Shown here in pieces: positions 33,879 through 43,133 of a stretch of 64,000 nucleotides of DNA. The stretch comes from Candidatus Pedobacter colombiensis (GTDB lineage: Bacteria; Bacteroidota; Bacteroidia; Sphingobacteriales; Sphingobacteriaceae): assembly GCA_029202485.1 (NCBI GenBank), contig CP119313.1, positions 4,092,001 through 4,156,000 on the forward strand, given 5' to 3'. Under the pieces are notes generated by a model, which saw only the letters and a list, made by a program, of their open reading frames with translations, was not told the DNA's origin and ran no database searches. The position numbers were made by a program, and so were the translations under genes. Every line of letters starts with the position of its first letter. The stretch's first letter is position 1.

Positions 33879-35111
33879 TTACTTCGCCTTTACAAGTTCA
33901 CTCACCCTATAAACAAAGAATATACATACCACAATCATTACTGAAACCACTATGCCTAAAATATCGTAATTCGCCAATGGACTGCTTTTAGTTTCTTGTG
34001 TCACAATTAAACCAGCACTTAATGCAGCTACCCCGCCTGCCATTTGTTGTAATGAAGCATTTACACTCATAAATGCACCACGATCTTTTACATCAGGAAC
34101 ACTCATAGTGAGTGTCGTAGCTGGAATCATCCGACTCATAATCCCCATAAATAACACCATATTAATTACTACCACCTCCCATAATGGAACAGGACTAAGG
34201 TTTGTATAGATTAAAATAAGTATAATAGCTAATACGGAACCTCCGGTAAACAACATAAACTTATCTACTTTATCACTTAATTTCCCGACTAAAGGCATAA
34301 TAACGATAGAAGCCAAACCGGTAAACATAAATACCATAGGTAGCTCTTGCTGTGTAATGTTAATATTATTGATTAAGTAAGCACTACCAAAAGGCATTAA
34401 CATAAAACCACCAACACTCATAAAAGCAGTCGCAATAAAGCCTGTTTGGTAAGAACGATTGGAAAGCGCATGCCACAAGTGTAAAAATGGATTCTTATCC
34501 GACTGTAAAGCAAGATGCTTGTCAATAGGCTTCACCGTAAACAAAATCGTTATCCCAATCATAATAGACAGAATCACAATCATTAAAAATGACGAATGCC
34601 AACCCCATATATTGGCTAGATAAAGGCCTATGGGAATACCCAAAACCTGACTCGCTGCAAATCCCATTTGCACAACACCCATCACCCTGCCACGCTGATG
34701 AACAGCAAAAATATCAGTAATAATGGTCATCGATATCGCGCCAATTACCCCACCAAATAGCCCGGTTATAATCCTTGCCCCTAAAAGCATCTCATAACTG
34801 GTAGATAGGGCACAGCACAACGTACCGACGATAAATCCCGTATAAAAAAATAAAAGCAACTTTTTACGGTCAAACTTATCGGCAAAACCAGCCGCCAGAA
34901 TACCTGATGCCCCTGCGCTAAAAGCATAGGAAGAAACCACTAATCCAAATCCCTTAGGAGTCATGGATAAAGATTTCATTAAAAAATCGCCAAGCGGCGC
35001 TAGTACCATAAAATCCAGCACTATAGTAAATTGTAATAAAGCCAGCAAAGCAATTACCAGGATTTGATAAGAACTGAAAGGTTCGGCTGTAGTTTTTGTA
35101 GTTTGTTCCAT
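33879..35111 (-). CDS. MFS transporter (putative drug efflux)
   Basis: This 410-residue inner-membrane protein has 12 predicted helices of the major facilitator superfamily. The motif-A-like loop AGFADKFDRKKLLLFF sits between helices 2 and 3, with a second copy GKLSDKVDKFML. The closest type is the drug:proton antiporter (DHA1) group. It is the last gene of a TetR/small-protein/MFS unit, which supports inducible efflux of a toxic compound. Confidence 0.88.
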   Translation of the reverse strand: MEQTTKTTAEPFSSYQILVIALLALLQFTIVLDFMVLAPLGDFLMKSLSMTPKGFGLVVSSYAFSAGASGILAAGFADKFDRKKLLLFFYTGFIVGTLCCALSTSYEMLLGARIITGLFGGVIGAISMTIITDIFAVHQRGRVMGVVQMGFAASQVLGIPIGLYLANIWGWHSSFLMIVILSIMIGITILFTVKPIDKHLALQSDKNPFLHLWHALSNRSYQTGFIATAFMSVGGFMLMPFGSAYLINNINITQQELPMVFMFTGLASIVIMPLVGKLSDKVDKFMLFTGGSVLAIILILIYTNLSPVPLWEVVVINMVLFMGIMSRMIPATTLTMSVPDVKDRGAFMSVNASLQQMAGGVAALSAGLIVTQETKSSPLANYDILGIVVSVMIVVCIFFVYRVSELVKAK

Positions 35112-35145
35112 TATTAAATATGATAAATCAGTTCCTATTGTTGGT

Positions 35146-35370
35146 TTAAGTTAATACCTCACAGTGATATCCATTTTTCATGACCAGAGCAATGACCTCT
35201 TCAAGTGTTAGTGGTGAAGATACAATACGTAATACACAATCTACATCATGTACATCTACTGTCCATTGCCCAATCCCATGTTCTTCCATAATTTTACCGA
35301 CATACCTTTTATCATCTTCTGTTTGTATATTGGTTTTAAAAAGCAGGATATCCTCAATATTAATGTCCAT
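35146..35370 (-). CDS. small protein with metal-chaperone-like fold (no CxxC)
   Basis: This 74-residue protein lies between a TetR regulator and an MFS transporter, 34 bp upstream of the latter. The pattern IEDILLFKTNIQTEDDKRYVGKIMEE, then WTVDVHDVDCVLRIVSSPLTLEEVIALVMKNGYHCEVL, resembles the HMA (ferredoxin-like) fold of copper chaperones. The metal-binding CxxC is absent. It may bind a ligand or the transporter. The call is structural guesswork; the gene itself is well supported by its place in the operon. Confidence 0.6.
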   Translation of the reverse strand: MDINIEDILLFKTNIQTEDDKRYVGKIMEEHGIGQWTVDVHDVDCVLRIVSSPLTLEEVIALVMKNGYHCEVLT

Positions 35371-35413
35371 AGTTTTAAGTTTTAGTTATGATGAGTTCAC
35401 AAACAAACTCCCT

Positions 35414-36004
35414 TTATTTTTTCAAACCCTTAAGCACCAAATCAAAAGCACTCCAAAGCACCTCATCTGTTAAAACAAATGGCTTTCCGCTCAAGGTTTT
35501 TCCTTCAGTGTGAAAACGAAGCAGGCTATATAAAGGTCCAAAGGCTACACTCCAATAAGCTTCCAAAGGCATAGCGGCAATCTCCCCCCTCTCAATCGCA
35601 TTGTGCATAAACTTTCCGAGAGGTTCCTTAAAAATCTCTCCAAAAGTTTCAAAAATCTTTTCCTGATAAGTAGAACTACGCAATTGTTCTATCATCTGGG
35701 CAGTTAATGGATTTTCGAGGACACACTTTGCTCGGTTTTTCCACTGCTGTCTCAACCCCTCAGCAAAAGAACTTTCAGAATCAAAATCTTCCAGCATAAT
35801 AGCACCCATTCGATGCACCTCTTCTATACCTATTTTAAAAATCAAATCGTCCTTATCCTTATAATAAATGTAAAGTGTAGCTACAGAAATTCCGCAGGCT
35901 CTGGCCAGCTTATTCATAGTAAAACCCTCAAAACCAACCTCAACCAAAAGCTCAATAGCCTTTTGCTTTACCAGCTCAACTTTATTTACATCTCTTACCC
36001 GCAT
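35414..36004 (-). CDS. TetR/AcrR-family transcriptional regulator
   Basis: This 196-residue regulator has the N-terminal TetR helix-turn-helix (FTMNKLARACGISVATLYIYYKDKDDLIFKI, about residues 27-57) and a variable helical ligand-binding C-terminal domain. It leads an operon with a small protein and an MFS efflux pump. A 14-bp perfect palindrome at 36031-36044, 27 bp upstream, is the likely autoregulatory operator. The ligand is probably an efflux substrate. Confidence 0.93.
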   Translation of the reverse strand: MRVRDVNKVELVKQKAIELLVEVGFEGFTMNKLARACGISVATLYIYYKDKDDLIFKIGIEEVHRMGAIMLEDFDSESSFAEGLRQQWKNRAKCVLENPLTAQMIEQLRSSTYQEKIFETFGEIFKEPLGKFMHNAIERGEIAAMPLEAYWSVAFGPLYSLLRFHTEGKTLSGKPFVLTDEVLWSAFDLVLKGLKK

Positions 36005-36030
36005 ATCACTTTAATAACCCAACAAATATA

Positions 36031-36044
36031 AATGAATATTCATT
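36031..36044. promoter_or_regulatory. palindromic TetR operator candidate
   Basis: AATGAATATTCATT is a perfect 14-bp palindrome upstream of the tetR-type gene and resembles TGAATnnATTCA-type operators of this family. It sits where a repressor would cover the promoter of the regulator/efflux operon. The divergent LpxR-like gene starts 94 bp away and could also be affected. Confidence 0.6.
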
Positions 36045-36137
36045 CACTTATTTAACTTATTTGTAAATAATAATTTATCATTAGCAAACTATTTCAACAG
36101 GCAATGGTTATAAGTTCAGTTTTCAATACTCCGGTTT

Positions 36138-37154
36138 ATGAAAAAGCTTCTTTGCATGCTATTCTTCTTCTGGTTTAATGCTGTCAACATCTCCTTTGCA
36201 CAGCAAGAAACCCCTCGGCATATGGTGCAAGTTTACTGGGATGATGATTTTATAAACTTTTATGGTCATGGTACCGACAGAGCTTATACTGATGGCACCC
36301 GTTTTACCTATTTTTACACAAAAAAGAAGCCTTCCCGTTTTATCATTGACCGCTTAATGCCCAAAGCAGGAGACAGCAGCCTAAATGTATTTGGCCTTGG
36401 GTTGGCACAAGTAATTTTTACCCCTGATAAGATAATCAACCCAAATTTCCAACCAAATGATTATCCATGGTCTGGAAGCGCATTTATCACACACAGCCTT
36501 TATTCATATAACGAAAAGCAGAAGTATGATTTCCAGACAGAATTGGTTCTTGGCGTTAATGGACCTGCTTCATTGGCCCGCCAAGCTCAGGAAATGATTC
36601 ACCATCTCATCGATGATGAACAACCACAGGGATGGAAGTATCAATTCGGGAATAGCCTGATACTGAACCTGAATTTCACAGCAGAGAAACAATTATTGCA
36701 CTATGGCAACTTTCTGGAAGTGATTGGAGGTGGACAGGTGCAGGTAGGAACAGGAATAAACGCTGCTTCAGCATATTCCATTATCCGGATTGGAAAAATG
36801 AATCCCTATTTCCAAGGGTTAATGACACAATACGGTCGCTCGGCAACAAGAAGCAAAATACAGTTTTATTTAGTGATCAAACCCAGAGTACAGTTGGTGC
36901 TTAGTAATGCTATATTACAGGGAGGTCTCAATGCCTCCCGCCCGGCCCCCATCCTTGTTCCGGGGAACAATGGAGGACCTCCTACCCTGCAATACTATCA
37001 CCCCATCAGCAATTTCATAGCCAGCTATGCTTATGGACCAGTTCTAGTGCTCAACCGTTTCAGCATCTCTTCACTTCAGACCACAACGACCCCATGGATG
37101 AAAGGCTTGTATAGTATCACCTGGGGCAACCTTACCTTCAATTATGTTTTTTAA
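36138..37154 (+). CDS. LpxR-like lipid A deacylase family outer-membrane protein
   Basis: This 338-residue protein has a signal peptide ending SFAQ and the DUF2219/LpxR opening VYWDDDFINFYGHGTDRAYTDGTRFTY, matching the family's ND...TDRxYTNG pattern. EMIHHL further on could supply the catalytic histidine. LpxR removes the 3'-acyloxyacyl chain of lipid A from the outer leaflet. The first Asn of the family motif is replaced by Asp here, so activity is uncertain. It is transcribed alone. Confidence 0.8.
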   Translation: MKKLLCMLFFFWFNAVNISFAQQETPRHMVQVYWDDDFINFYGHGTDRAYTDGTRFTYFYTKKKPSRFIIDRLMPKAGDSSLNVFGLGLAQVIFTPDKIINPNFQPNDYPWSGSAFITHSLYSYNEKQKYDFQTELVLGVNGPASLARQAQEMIHHLIDDEQPQGWKYQFGNSLILNLNFTAEKQLLHYGNFLEVIGGGQVQVGTGINAASAYSIIRIGKMNPYFQGLMTQYGRSATRSKIQFYLVIKPRVQLVLSNAILQGGLNASRPAPILVPGNNGGPPTLQYYHPISNFIASYAYGPVLVLNRFSISSLQTTTTPWMKGLYSITWGNLTFNYVF

Positions 37155-37160
37155 AACTTA

Positions 37161-39155
37161 TTAAACCATTACATCAACCCAATTGCCATCTTCTTTAATC
37201 AGGTCAATCAGGTCATCCAATGCTCGTGCAGTGTTCACATTTTTCTTTACCACCTCTTTACCACGGTACAAAGTAATTTTATCTGGTCCAGTGCCAACAT
37301 ACCCATAATCAGCGTCAGCCATTTCCCCGGGGCCATTTACAATACAGCCCATAATACCTATTTTAATACCTTTTAAATGATCTGTCCGAGAACGGATCAG
37401 CTGGGTAGTTTCCTGTAAATCAAACAAGGTACGCCCACAACTTGGGCAAGAAATATACTCTGTTTTGGAAATACGTGTGCGTGTAGCCTGAAGAATCCCA
37501 AAACCAGTTGCATTCATTAAAGATAAACCTACTGAAGCATCAGCATCTATCCAAATACCATCCCCCAATCCATCAGTAAATAACGCTCCTATATCAGTCG
37601 CAGCATATAACATCAGATCGTCGGCTTTTACTCCCGGATAGGTCCTTTTGATAATAACCGGAACCTGAAGGTTCAGTTTCATCAGCAAAATGAAAAAGCT
37701 TCTTTGTGCAGCCATTCCATGTACCGCAGAAGTCTCCAAAACCAGTACAACATTATCTTTTAAAATAGAAAGATCATTTTCTGTTACTTCCGCTGCATCC
37801 ACTTTAACCAGATTCAACTGCTCATCCTTAAGCGTTACAGTCTTATATTCTTCTAATGACAAAAGTGGGTGACAATTGTGCTTATCCTTCAAAGAAAGCC
37901 AGGTATTGTAGTTATATACCTGTTTTAAATTCCCTGGAAAAGAGAAAGAAGGTAGCTTGTCTCCCAGATAAACCAAATCACAAGCCTGATCAGCAAGGTT
38001 ATATTTATCCAGTCCGGCACTATATTTATAACCTACAGCAGTTAAAAAATAAGGATCTTTTAAGTTCTCAGCACTTACATCCAGCATCACTATAGGATGG
38101 TGATGTCCACCGATATGTTGCACTGCAGTAGTTTGCCTTCTATTGTATTCGTAAGGACTATAAGGTAATGCTGCAAAGCAGATTTCTGTCTCCGGGTTAA
38201 GACGTTCACTTTGCTTCGGCTCAATTGTTCTTTTCTCATAACGTAAAGCCAGCGCTTTTGCTACAGGAGCTTCAAATTCAGGATCTTCTGTTAAGGATAC
38301 CCGAATGGTATCTCCCAAACCATCTTCCAGCAAAGTCCCAATACCCACAGCAGATTTAATGCGACCATCTTCGCCATCACCAGCCTCTGTTACCCCCAAA
38401 TGCAAAGGATAATTCATCCCTTCTTTCACCATGGTTTCGACAAGTAAGCGATAAGCCTGCACCATGACCTGCGTATTGCTCGCCTTCATAGAGATAACCA
38501 GATTATAATAGTTAAGATCTTCACACATACGGATAAACTCCATTGCCGATTCAACCATCCCACAAGGTGTATCACCATAATGACTCATGATGCGATCTGA
38601 CAAGGAACCGTGATTGGTACCAATACGCATGGCTGTACCATACTCTTTACAGATTTTTACCAGAGGTGTAAATTTCTTGTATATGCGTTCCAGTTCAGCC
38701 TGGTAAGCCTGTTGGGTATAGTCTATATTTTCAAAACGTTTTTTATCGGCATAGTTGCCTGGATTTACCCTTACCTTTTCAACAATACGAGCTGCAGCCT
38801 CTGCAGCATTTGGTGTAAAATGAATATCGGCGACCAATGGAACAGTATAACCGCGTAATCTAAGCTCCTTTTTAATATTAGCCAGATTTTCTGCCTCTTT
38901 CATACTTGGCGCTGTAATGCGCACATATTCGCAACCAGAATTTACCATTCTGATGGTTTGCGCTACAGTCCCCAAGGTATCCATGGTATCTGTAGTAGTC
39001 ATAGATTGAATACGTATTGGGTTTAAGCCACCCATGGGAACATCACCAATGGTAACCTCACGGGTCAAAAACCTCGAGTATTGTGTTAAACTATTACAAT
39101 ACCCACCATTTAAAGCACTTATTAATGTATGTTGACCTATTACTTCTTCCATCAT
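37161..39155 (-). CDS. ispG: 4-hydroxy-3-methylbut-2-enyl diphosphate synthase, large form
   Basis: IspG makes HMBPP from MEcPP in the MEP isoprenoid pathway. At 664 residues it is the long three-domain form found in Bacteroidota, chlamydiae and plants. The N-terminal TIM barrel (TREVTIGDVPMGGLNPIRIQSMT, RIGTNHGSLSDRI) and C-terminal 4Fe-4S domain (Cys570, Cys573, Cys604 and Glu611 in CIVNGPGE) are separated by an insert of about 250 residues. The start at 39155 is 46 bp downstream of the RDD gene. The assignment is secure. Confidence 0.96.
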   Translation of the reverse strand: MMEEVIGQHTLISALNGGYCNSLTQYSRFLTREVTIGDVPMGGLNPIRIQSMTTTDTMDTLGTVAQTIRMVNSGCEYVRITAPSMKEAENLANIKKELRLRGYTVPLVADIHFTPNAAEAAARIVEKVRVNPGNYADKKRFENIDYTQQAYQAELERIYKKFTPLVKICKEYGTAMRIGTNHGSLSDRIMSHYGDTPCGMVESAMEFIRMCEDLNYYNLVISMKASNTQVMVQAYRLLVETMVKEGMNYPLHLGVTEAGDGEDGRIKSAVGIGTLLEDGLGDTIRVSLTEDPEFEAPVAKALALRYEKRTIEPKQSERLNPETEICFAALPYSPYEYNRRQTTAVQHIGGHHHPIVMLDVSAENLKDPYFLTAVGYKYSAGLDKYNLADQACDLVYLGDKLPSFSFPGNLKQVYNYNTWLSLKDKHNCHPLLSLEEYKTVTLKDEQLNLVKVDAAEVTENDLSILKDNVVLVLETSAVHGMAAQRSFFILLMKLNLQVPVIIKRTYPGVKADDLMLYAATDIGALFTDGLGDGIWIDADASVGLSLMNATGFGILQATRTRISKTEYISCPSCGRTLFDLQETTQLIRSRTDHLKGIKIGIMGCIVNGPGEMADADYGYVGTGPDKITLYRGKEVVKKNVNTARALDDLIDLIKEDGNWVDVMV

Positions 39156-39201
39156 TTGTAAATCTGATACAAAGATAAAGATTAAGTTTATAACTGTAAT
39201 G

Positions 39202-39819
39202 TCAGATCAGCCGGTCTTTTATTACTAATGTATTTGCCAGCACATCGTGCAAACATTGCTGTTTTTTATTCAGAAAGCTATACAAATAGCCAAAAAACAA
39301 AGTCGCTACCGAAAAAAACTTTGCTGCATTTCGGCCAAATGAATTCTTCAGACTAATCCTGCTTCCGAAAATATCAGTTACTTTAATATTTAACAATCGC
39401 TTACCAATCGTACCCTGTTTTTCGGAGGCCTCAGCAATGCTCCCATAAATAAATTTAGCTATCGGAATAAGCGGTAAACCGGAAAGCGCGAGCATTACGC
39501 GCTGTGATTTTTCGGATACGAAAATAAAGGTCAGCAACACCAGAACAACGTAGGCCAATGTCAGAAAGAAATAATCTATCGCCGAGGCCAGCAAACGCTG
39601 ATCAAAAGCAGCAAAATATTGTGGTGCAGTAACCTGATGGGTAAAACCAAAAAGCTCACGGAGTTCAGGTAACTCGTGAGCTTCTTTATAATCATCCATC
39701 CCCGGCTTTCTAACAAAAGTTCCGGCTTCGATATGTAATGTTTTTAACTGTTCTAACTGATATGGTCCCTCAGGTTTTCCGTTAATGACTACAGTATATT
39801 CAACATTTTCGTTAAGCAT
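39202..39819 (-). CDS. RDD-family membrane protein with N-terminal GYF_2 domain
   Basis: Residues 1-60 form a GYF_2-like domain (YTVVINGKPEGPYQLEQLKTL...FVRKPGMDDYKEA). Then come RDD transmembrane helices, with Arg-Asp-type motifs (FAAFDQRLLASAIDYFFLTLAYVV) and KQGTIGKRLLNIKV. The RDD family is of uncertain transport function. It lies after a LiaF-like and a PspC-like gene on the same strand, so the three may form an envelope-stress unit. Confidence 0.8.
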   Translation of the reverse strand: MLNENVEYTVVINGKPEGPYQLEQLKTLHIEAGTFVRKPGMDDYKEAHELPELRELFGFTHQVTAPQYFAAFDQRLLASAIDYFFLTLAYVVLVLLTFIFVSEKSQRVMLALSGLPLIPIAKFIYGSIAEASEKQGTIGKRLLNIKVTDIFGSRISLKNSFGRNAAKFFSVATLFFGYLYSFLNKKQQCLHDVLANTLVIKDRLI

Positions 39820-39829
39820 TCTTAAAAAC

Positions 39830-40774
39830 CTAGTATCTATTCACTTCAAAGCTACTCAATCCACCATCAAAATTGATAAATATCTTGTTTGCTGAAGTTT
39901 TAAAATTCGGTGTTTCATAAATGTTATTATCTAGTTTGATGAAACCCGTAAACTCTTTAGAAGAAAGGCCCGTTTTAGCTTTGATTCTACAACCAGAAGC
40001 TGTAGGAATCGCTACCTTAACTTCTGCCATACCTGTTTTAACATTTACATCAGTAACCGGCAATAAAGCACCTAACTTAACGTCCAGAGCAGCAGCACCA
40101 CCATCAAAATTAAACGTCCTTACTTTATAATCTGACATGTCAAAATCAGCTTCTCCCGCCCCCATACTCATATGAACTTCCCAGACAGGATTGGTATTCA
40201 GCTTCACACCTACGTGATTACCACCAGCATTCCAATTACCCTTACCTCTCATTTTTAAATTCAAAGTACTAACACTGTCACTACTTTCATTCTTTATTAA
40301 CAGAAAAGCATTTCGTTTGCTATTTATATCAGCAGAAATCAAGCTATCTGTCTGCCCTTTAAGTTCAAATGTTGTTGCTCCACCCGAAATATTCAAGACT
40401 GTCTTTTTAGTCATTGAGTCAGCAACATACGGCAAAAACAAATGTTGCCCACTGGTAGTTCCCTCATCATCGTCACTATTATCGGAATTAGTCTCTTCAA
40501 AATGATCAATAATTGTTATTCTCCGGCCAGATGGCTCTTGTCCCTTAAAAAACAACAAAATCAAAGTAGCAACCAGAATAGCAATAGACACCACTCCGCC
40601 CACCTGCGATTTATTCTTATTAAAAAGGATGTTAACACCAGCAATGATTAAAAATATTGGCCAGAAACGCCATATACTACGCCAGTAAAAATGTATTACA
40701 TTAAAGTTTTCCAAAAGAAGTACGCCGCCAATAAAAAGCAGAACAATACCCCACATTATTCTATCCAGCCTCAT
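39830..40774 (-). CDS. LiaF-like membrane protein with DUF5668 N-terminus
   Basis: The N-terminus holds two to three helices of the DUF5668/LiaI-type (IMWGIVLLFIGGVLLLENFNVI, RFWPIFLIIAGVNILF). The C-terminal soluble part (about residues 120-314) is beta-helical in style, as in LiaF-like and toast-rack domains (GGATTFELKG, GAGEADFDMSDYKV, GGAAALDVKLG). In Gram-positives such proteins tune envelope-stress signalling. Here it is coupled to PspC and RDD genes. The precise role is unknown. Confidence 0.78.
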   Translation of the reverse strand: MRLDRIMWGIVLLFIGGVLLLENFNVIHFYWRSIWRFWPIFLIIAGVNILFNKNKSQVGGVVSIAILVATLILLFFKGQEPSGRRITIIDHFEETNSDNSDDDEGTTSGQHLFLPYVADSMTKKTVLNISGGATTFELKGQTDSLISADINSKRNAFLLIKNESSDSVSTLNLKMRGKGNWNAGGNHVGVKLNTNPVWEVHMSMGAGEADFDMSDYKVRTFNFDGGAAALDVKLGALLPVTDVNVKTGMAEVKVAIPTASGCRIKAKTGLSSKEFTGFIKLDNNIYETPNFKTSANKIFINFDGGLSSFEVNRY

Positions 40775-40776
40775 AA

Positions 40777-41508
40777 CTATATGTCTTTTTTGGTAAATGG
40801 ATCATTACTTTCAGTTGCTGTACCAGCATTCTGTTCCGGTGTAACATCAGGAGTAATCGGACTTGCCGGAGCAACAGGCTTTTCAGGTGTAACCGGAGGT
40901 TGTTCCGAATTCATCGGATCTTGATAATTCTGATTTTTCCAGCTTTCCCAGGCGTTATTATTTTTTGCTTTAATAATAAAGCTGGCACCTATCGCTACAA
41001 AAACCAGTGGCCATAATTTAGTCAACCTAAATCCATAAGGAATCAGATTAAACTCGTCCATCAAAAAATACATACCAATTACAAGCAAAAATAAACCTGC
41101 AACGGTACGTCCCGTTTCATTATTTTTTTTGTATGGTTTAAATTCACCTGATTTCTTCCAGGTCTCAAAACTATCATCCTTTACTGTTGATGATGTCCAG
41201 TTTTGAAAAGGACCCGCGTTTTCTGTACCACTCTTTGAATCACCAAACGGTTTTGTAGATTGAAATGCGTTGTTCTGATCTTTAAAATAATCGTTAAATT
41301 TTGAAAACCGTGCTTTCGGATCAACGTTTACCGGCACTACAATCCACATAATGATATAAACCAATATACCTGTCCCCATCAAAAAGATAGTCGAAAGCAC
41401 AAAAAGCAGCCTGATTATAGTGACATCCACCTCCATATATTCAGCAATCCCAGACGATACGCCTGCCAACACCTTGTCGTGCTCATTTCTAAATAATCTC
41501 TTTTCCAT
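40777..41508 (-). CDS. PspC domain-containing membrane protein
   Basis: This 243-residue protein has an N-terminal PspC domain (RLFRNEHDKVLAGVSSGIAEYMEVDVTIIRLLFVLSTIF, about residues 3-60). A charged linker follows, then two further helices of the DUF5668 type, and a Pro-rich C-terminus. PspC-like proteins sense membrane damage. The gene is 2 bp upstream of the LiaF-like gene, which indicates translational coupling. Confidence 0.88.
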   Translation of the reverse strand: MEKRLFRNEHDKVLAGVSSGIAEYMEVDVTIIRLLFVLSTIFLMGTGILVYIIMWIVVPVNVDPKARFSKFNDYFKDQNNAFQSTKPFGDSKSGTENAGPFQNWTSSTVKDDSFETWKKSGEFKPYKKNNETGRTVAGLFLLVIGMYFLMDEFNLIPYGFRLTKLWPLVFVAIGASFIIKAKNNNAWESWKNQNYQDPMNSEQPPVTPEKPVAPASPITPDVTPEQNAGTATESNDPFTKKDI

Positions 41509-41529
41509 GATAATTTCCCTCCTGTAAAT

Positions 41530-42219
41530 TTAAAATCGCAGCGGCTTTAAAACTACCTCATCAACGTTTACACCCTTACTTAAATTTAAAATGGTGTATA
41601 AAGTTTTTGCAATATCCTCTGGTTGTACAAAACGTTCAGCTGGAATTTGTGTTCCTTCCCATGATGATGTTAATGTAGACCCCGGCAATATTGCGGTTAC
41701 CTTTACATTGTGTATCGATAGTTCCTGCCTCAATACATCATTAAGACTAAGCAAGGCCGATTTAGTTACAGAATAACTACCTCCATTTTCTACTACCTGT
41801 TTGGCAGCTATAGAACAAATGTTAAAAATATGCCCTGATTGCTGTTCCCGCATGATTTTACCGAAATACTTCGATACATAATAGGCCGCTTTCAGATTTA
41901 AATTCAGCTGTTTTTCAAGTATATCATCCGTCTCATCCAATAAACTACCAGGCAAATAGGTCCCCGCATTGTTCACTAAAACATCTACCCTGCCCATCTT
42001 TTCTTTCACTGCATTACAAAATGCATACACATCATCTTTTATACTACAATCGGCCTGATAAGTAAACATGTCTGCTCCAGTGTACTTGAGCTCTTCAGCA
42101 AATCGCTCCAATTCCTGGGAATTTCTCGCGCAAATTGCAAGGTTATATCCATGTTCTGCCAGGTTAATCGCTATGGCTTTTCCAATACCTTTGGTACCTC
42201 CGGTTATGATTGCATTCAT
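41530..42219 (-). CDS. short-chain dehydrogenase/reductase
   Basis: This 229-residue NAD(P)-dependent oxidoreductase has the classical SDR fold: TGGTKGIGKAIA (cofactor loop), NNAGTYLPG, and the catalytic SYSVTK (Ser and YxxxK) region. The cofactor loop followed by CARN suggests NADPH preference. The substrate cannot be inferred. It is immediately upstream of pspC and may be co-transcribed with the envelope-stress genes. Confidence 0.88.
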   Translation of the reverse strand: MNAIITGGTKGIGKAIAINLAEHGYNLAICARNSQELERFAEELKYTGADMFTYQADCSIKDDVYAFCNAVKEKMGRVDVLVNNAGTYLPGSLLDETDDILEKQLNLNLKAAYYVSKYFGKIMREQQSGHIFNICSIAAKQVVENGGSYSVTKSALLSLNDVLRQELSIHNVKVTAILPGSTLTSSWEGTQIPAERFVQPEDIAKTLYTILNLSKGVNVDEVVLKPLRF

Positions 42220-42398
42220 TGTTATACCTATTAATAAACCGCAATATTATAAAAAAGGCCTGCACAGCAAAACTTTGGGGAAAAGTTTTACTTAAAAGCC
42301 CATTCGGCCGGTTTCTAAAAGCAACCCCATGAGGTTTCAACTTTTTATTGTTTCTTTGTATTAATATTGCGTAAATACTATAGCTAATTTTTCATTGC

Positions 42399-43133
42399 AT
42401 GAATTTCACCAATTTTGGCAGATATCTCCTTTTATTAAAGGCTGTATTTAGAAGACCTGAAAAATTTAAAATATATCTGCAAGCCATCTTTAAACAAATG
42501 GATTTTATTGGGGTTGGCTCACTAGGGTTAATTGCCATCATATCTACTTTTATTGGTGCAGTAATGACATTGCAGATCGCATTCCAGTTGGTTAGTGACT
42601 TTATTCCAAAAACGATTATAGGTTCGGTAAATCGTGACTCTACGATATTAGAGCTTAGTCCAACCATTAGTGCGATTGTGTTGGCGGGTAAAATTGGCTC
42701 TGCAATTTCTTCAGAAATTGGCACCATGCGCGTAAGCGAGCAAATTGATGCTTTAGAAATTATGGGCATCAATTCTCCAGGCTATCTTATTCTTCCTAAA
42801 ATTATTGCCGGCATTACTATGGTTCCTCTATTGGTAATCATATCTATGTTCTTAAGTATTACCGGCGGTTATATTGGTGGAACTTTATCCGGTGCCGTGA
42901 CTCCTGCCGACTATATGCAGGGCATTACTACTGACTTTAACCCCTATACCATTACAGTAGCTTTGGTTAAAGCATTCGTATTCGGTTTTATCATTACTTC
43001 GGTACCTGCTTATGAAGGTTTTTATGTAAAAGGTGGGGCCCTGGAAGTGGCTCAGGCAAGTACAAGGGCTGTTGTAATAAGCTGTATATCCATTTTAGCA
43101 TGTGATTACATTGTAACCCAATTATTGCTATGA
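42399..43133 (+). CDS. mlaE: MlaE-family lipid ABC transporter permease
   Basis: This 244-residue membrane protein has the MlaE/DUF140 signature: STFIGAVMTLQIAFQLVSDFIPKTIIG, then VLAGKIGSAISSEIGTMRVSEQIDALEIMGINS. It is the permease of a phospholipid transporter that maintains outer-membrane asymmetry. It overlaps mlaF by 4 bp (ATGA). No mlaD substrate-binding gene is adjacent; in Bacteroidota it may be elsewhere. Confidence 0.93.
   Translation: MNFTNFGRYLLLLKAVFRRPEKFKIYLQAIFKQMDFIGVGSLGLIAIISTFIGAVMTLQIAFQLVSDFIPKTIIGSVNRDSTILELSPTISAIVLAGKIGSAISSEIGTMRVSEQIDALEIMGINSPGYLILPKIIAGITMVPLLVIISMFLSITGGYIGGTLSGAVTPADYMQGITTDFNPYTITVALVKAFVFGFIITSVPAYEGFYVKGGALEVAQASTRAVVISCISILACDYIVTQLLL

Noticed and set aside
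42392..42772. 126-codon minus-strand frame opposite mlaE
   Set aside because: A shadow of the conserved permease coding sequence; no protein features of its own.
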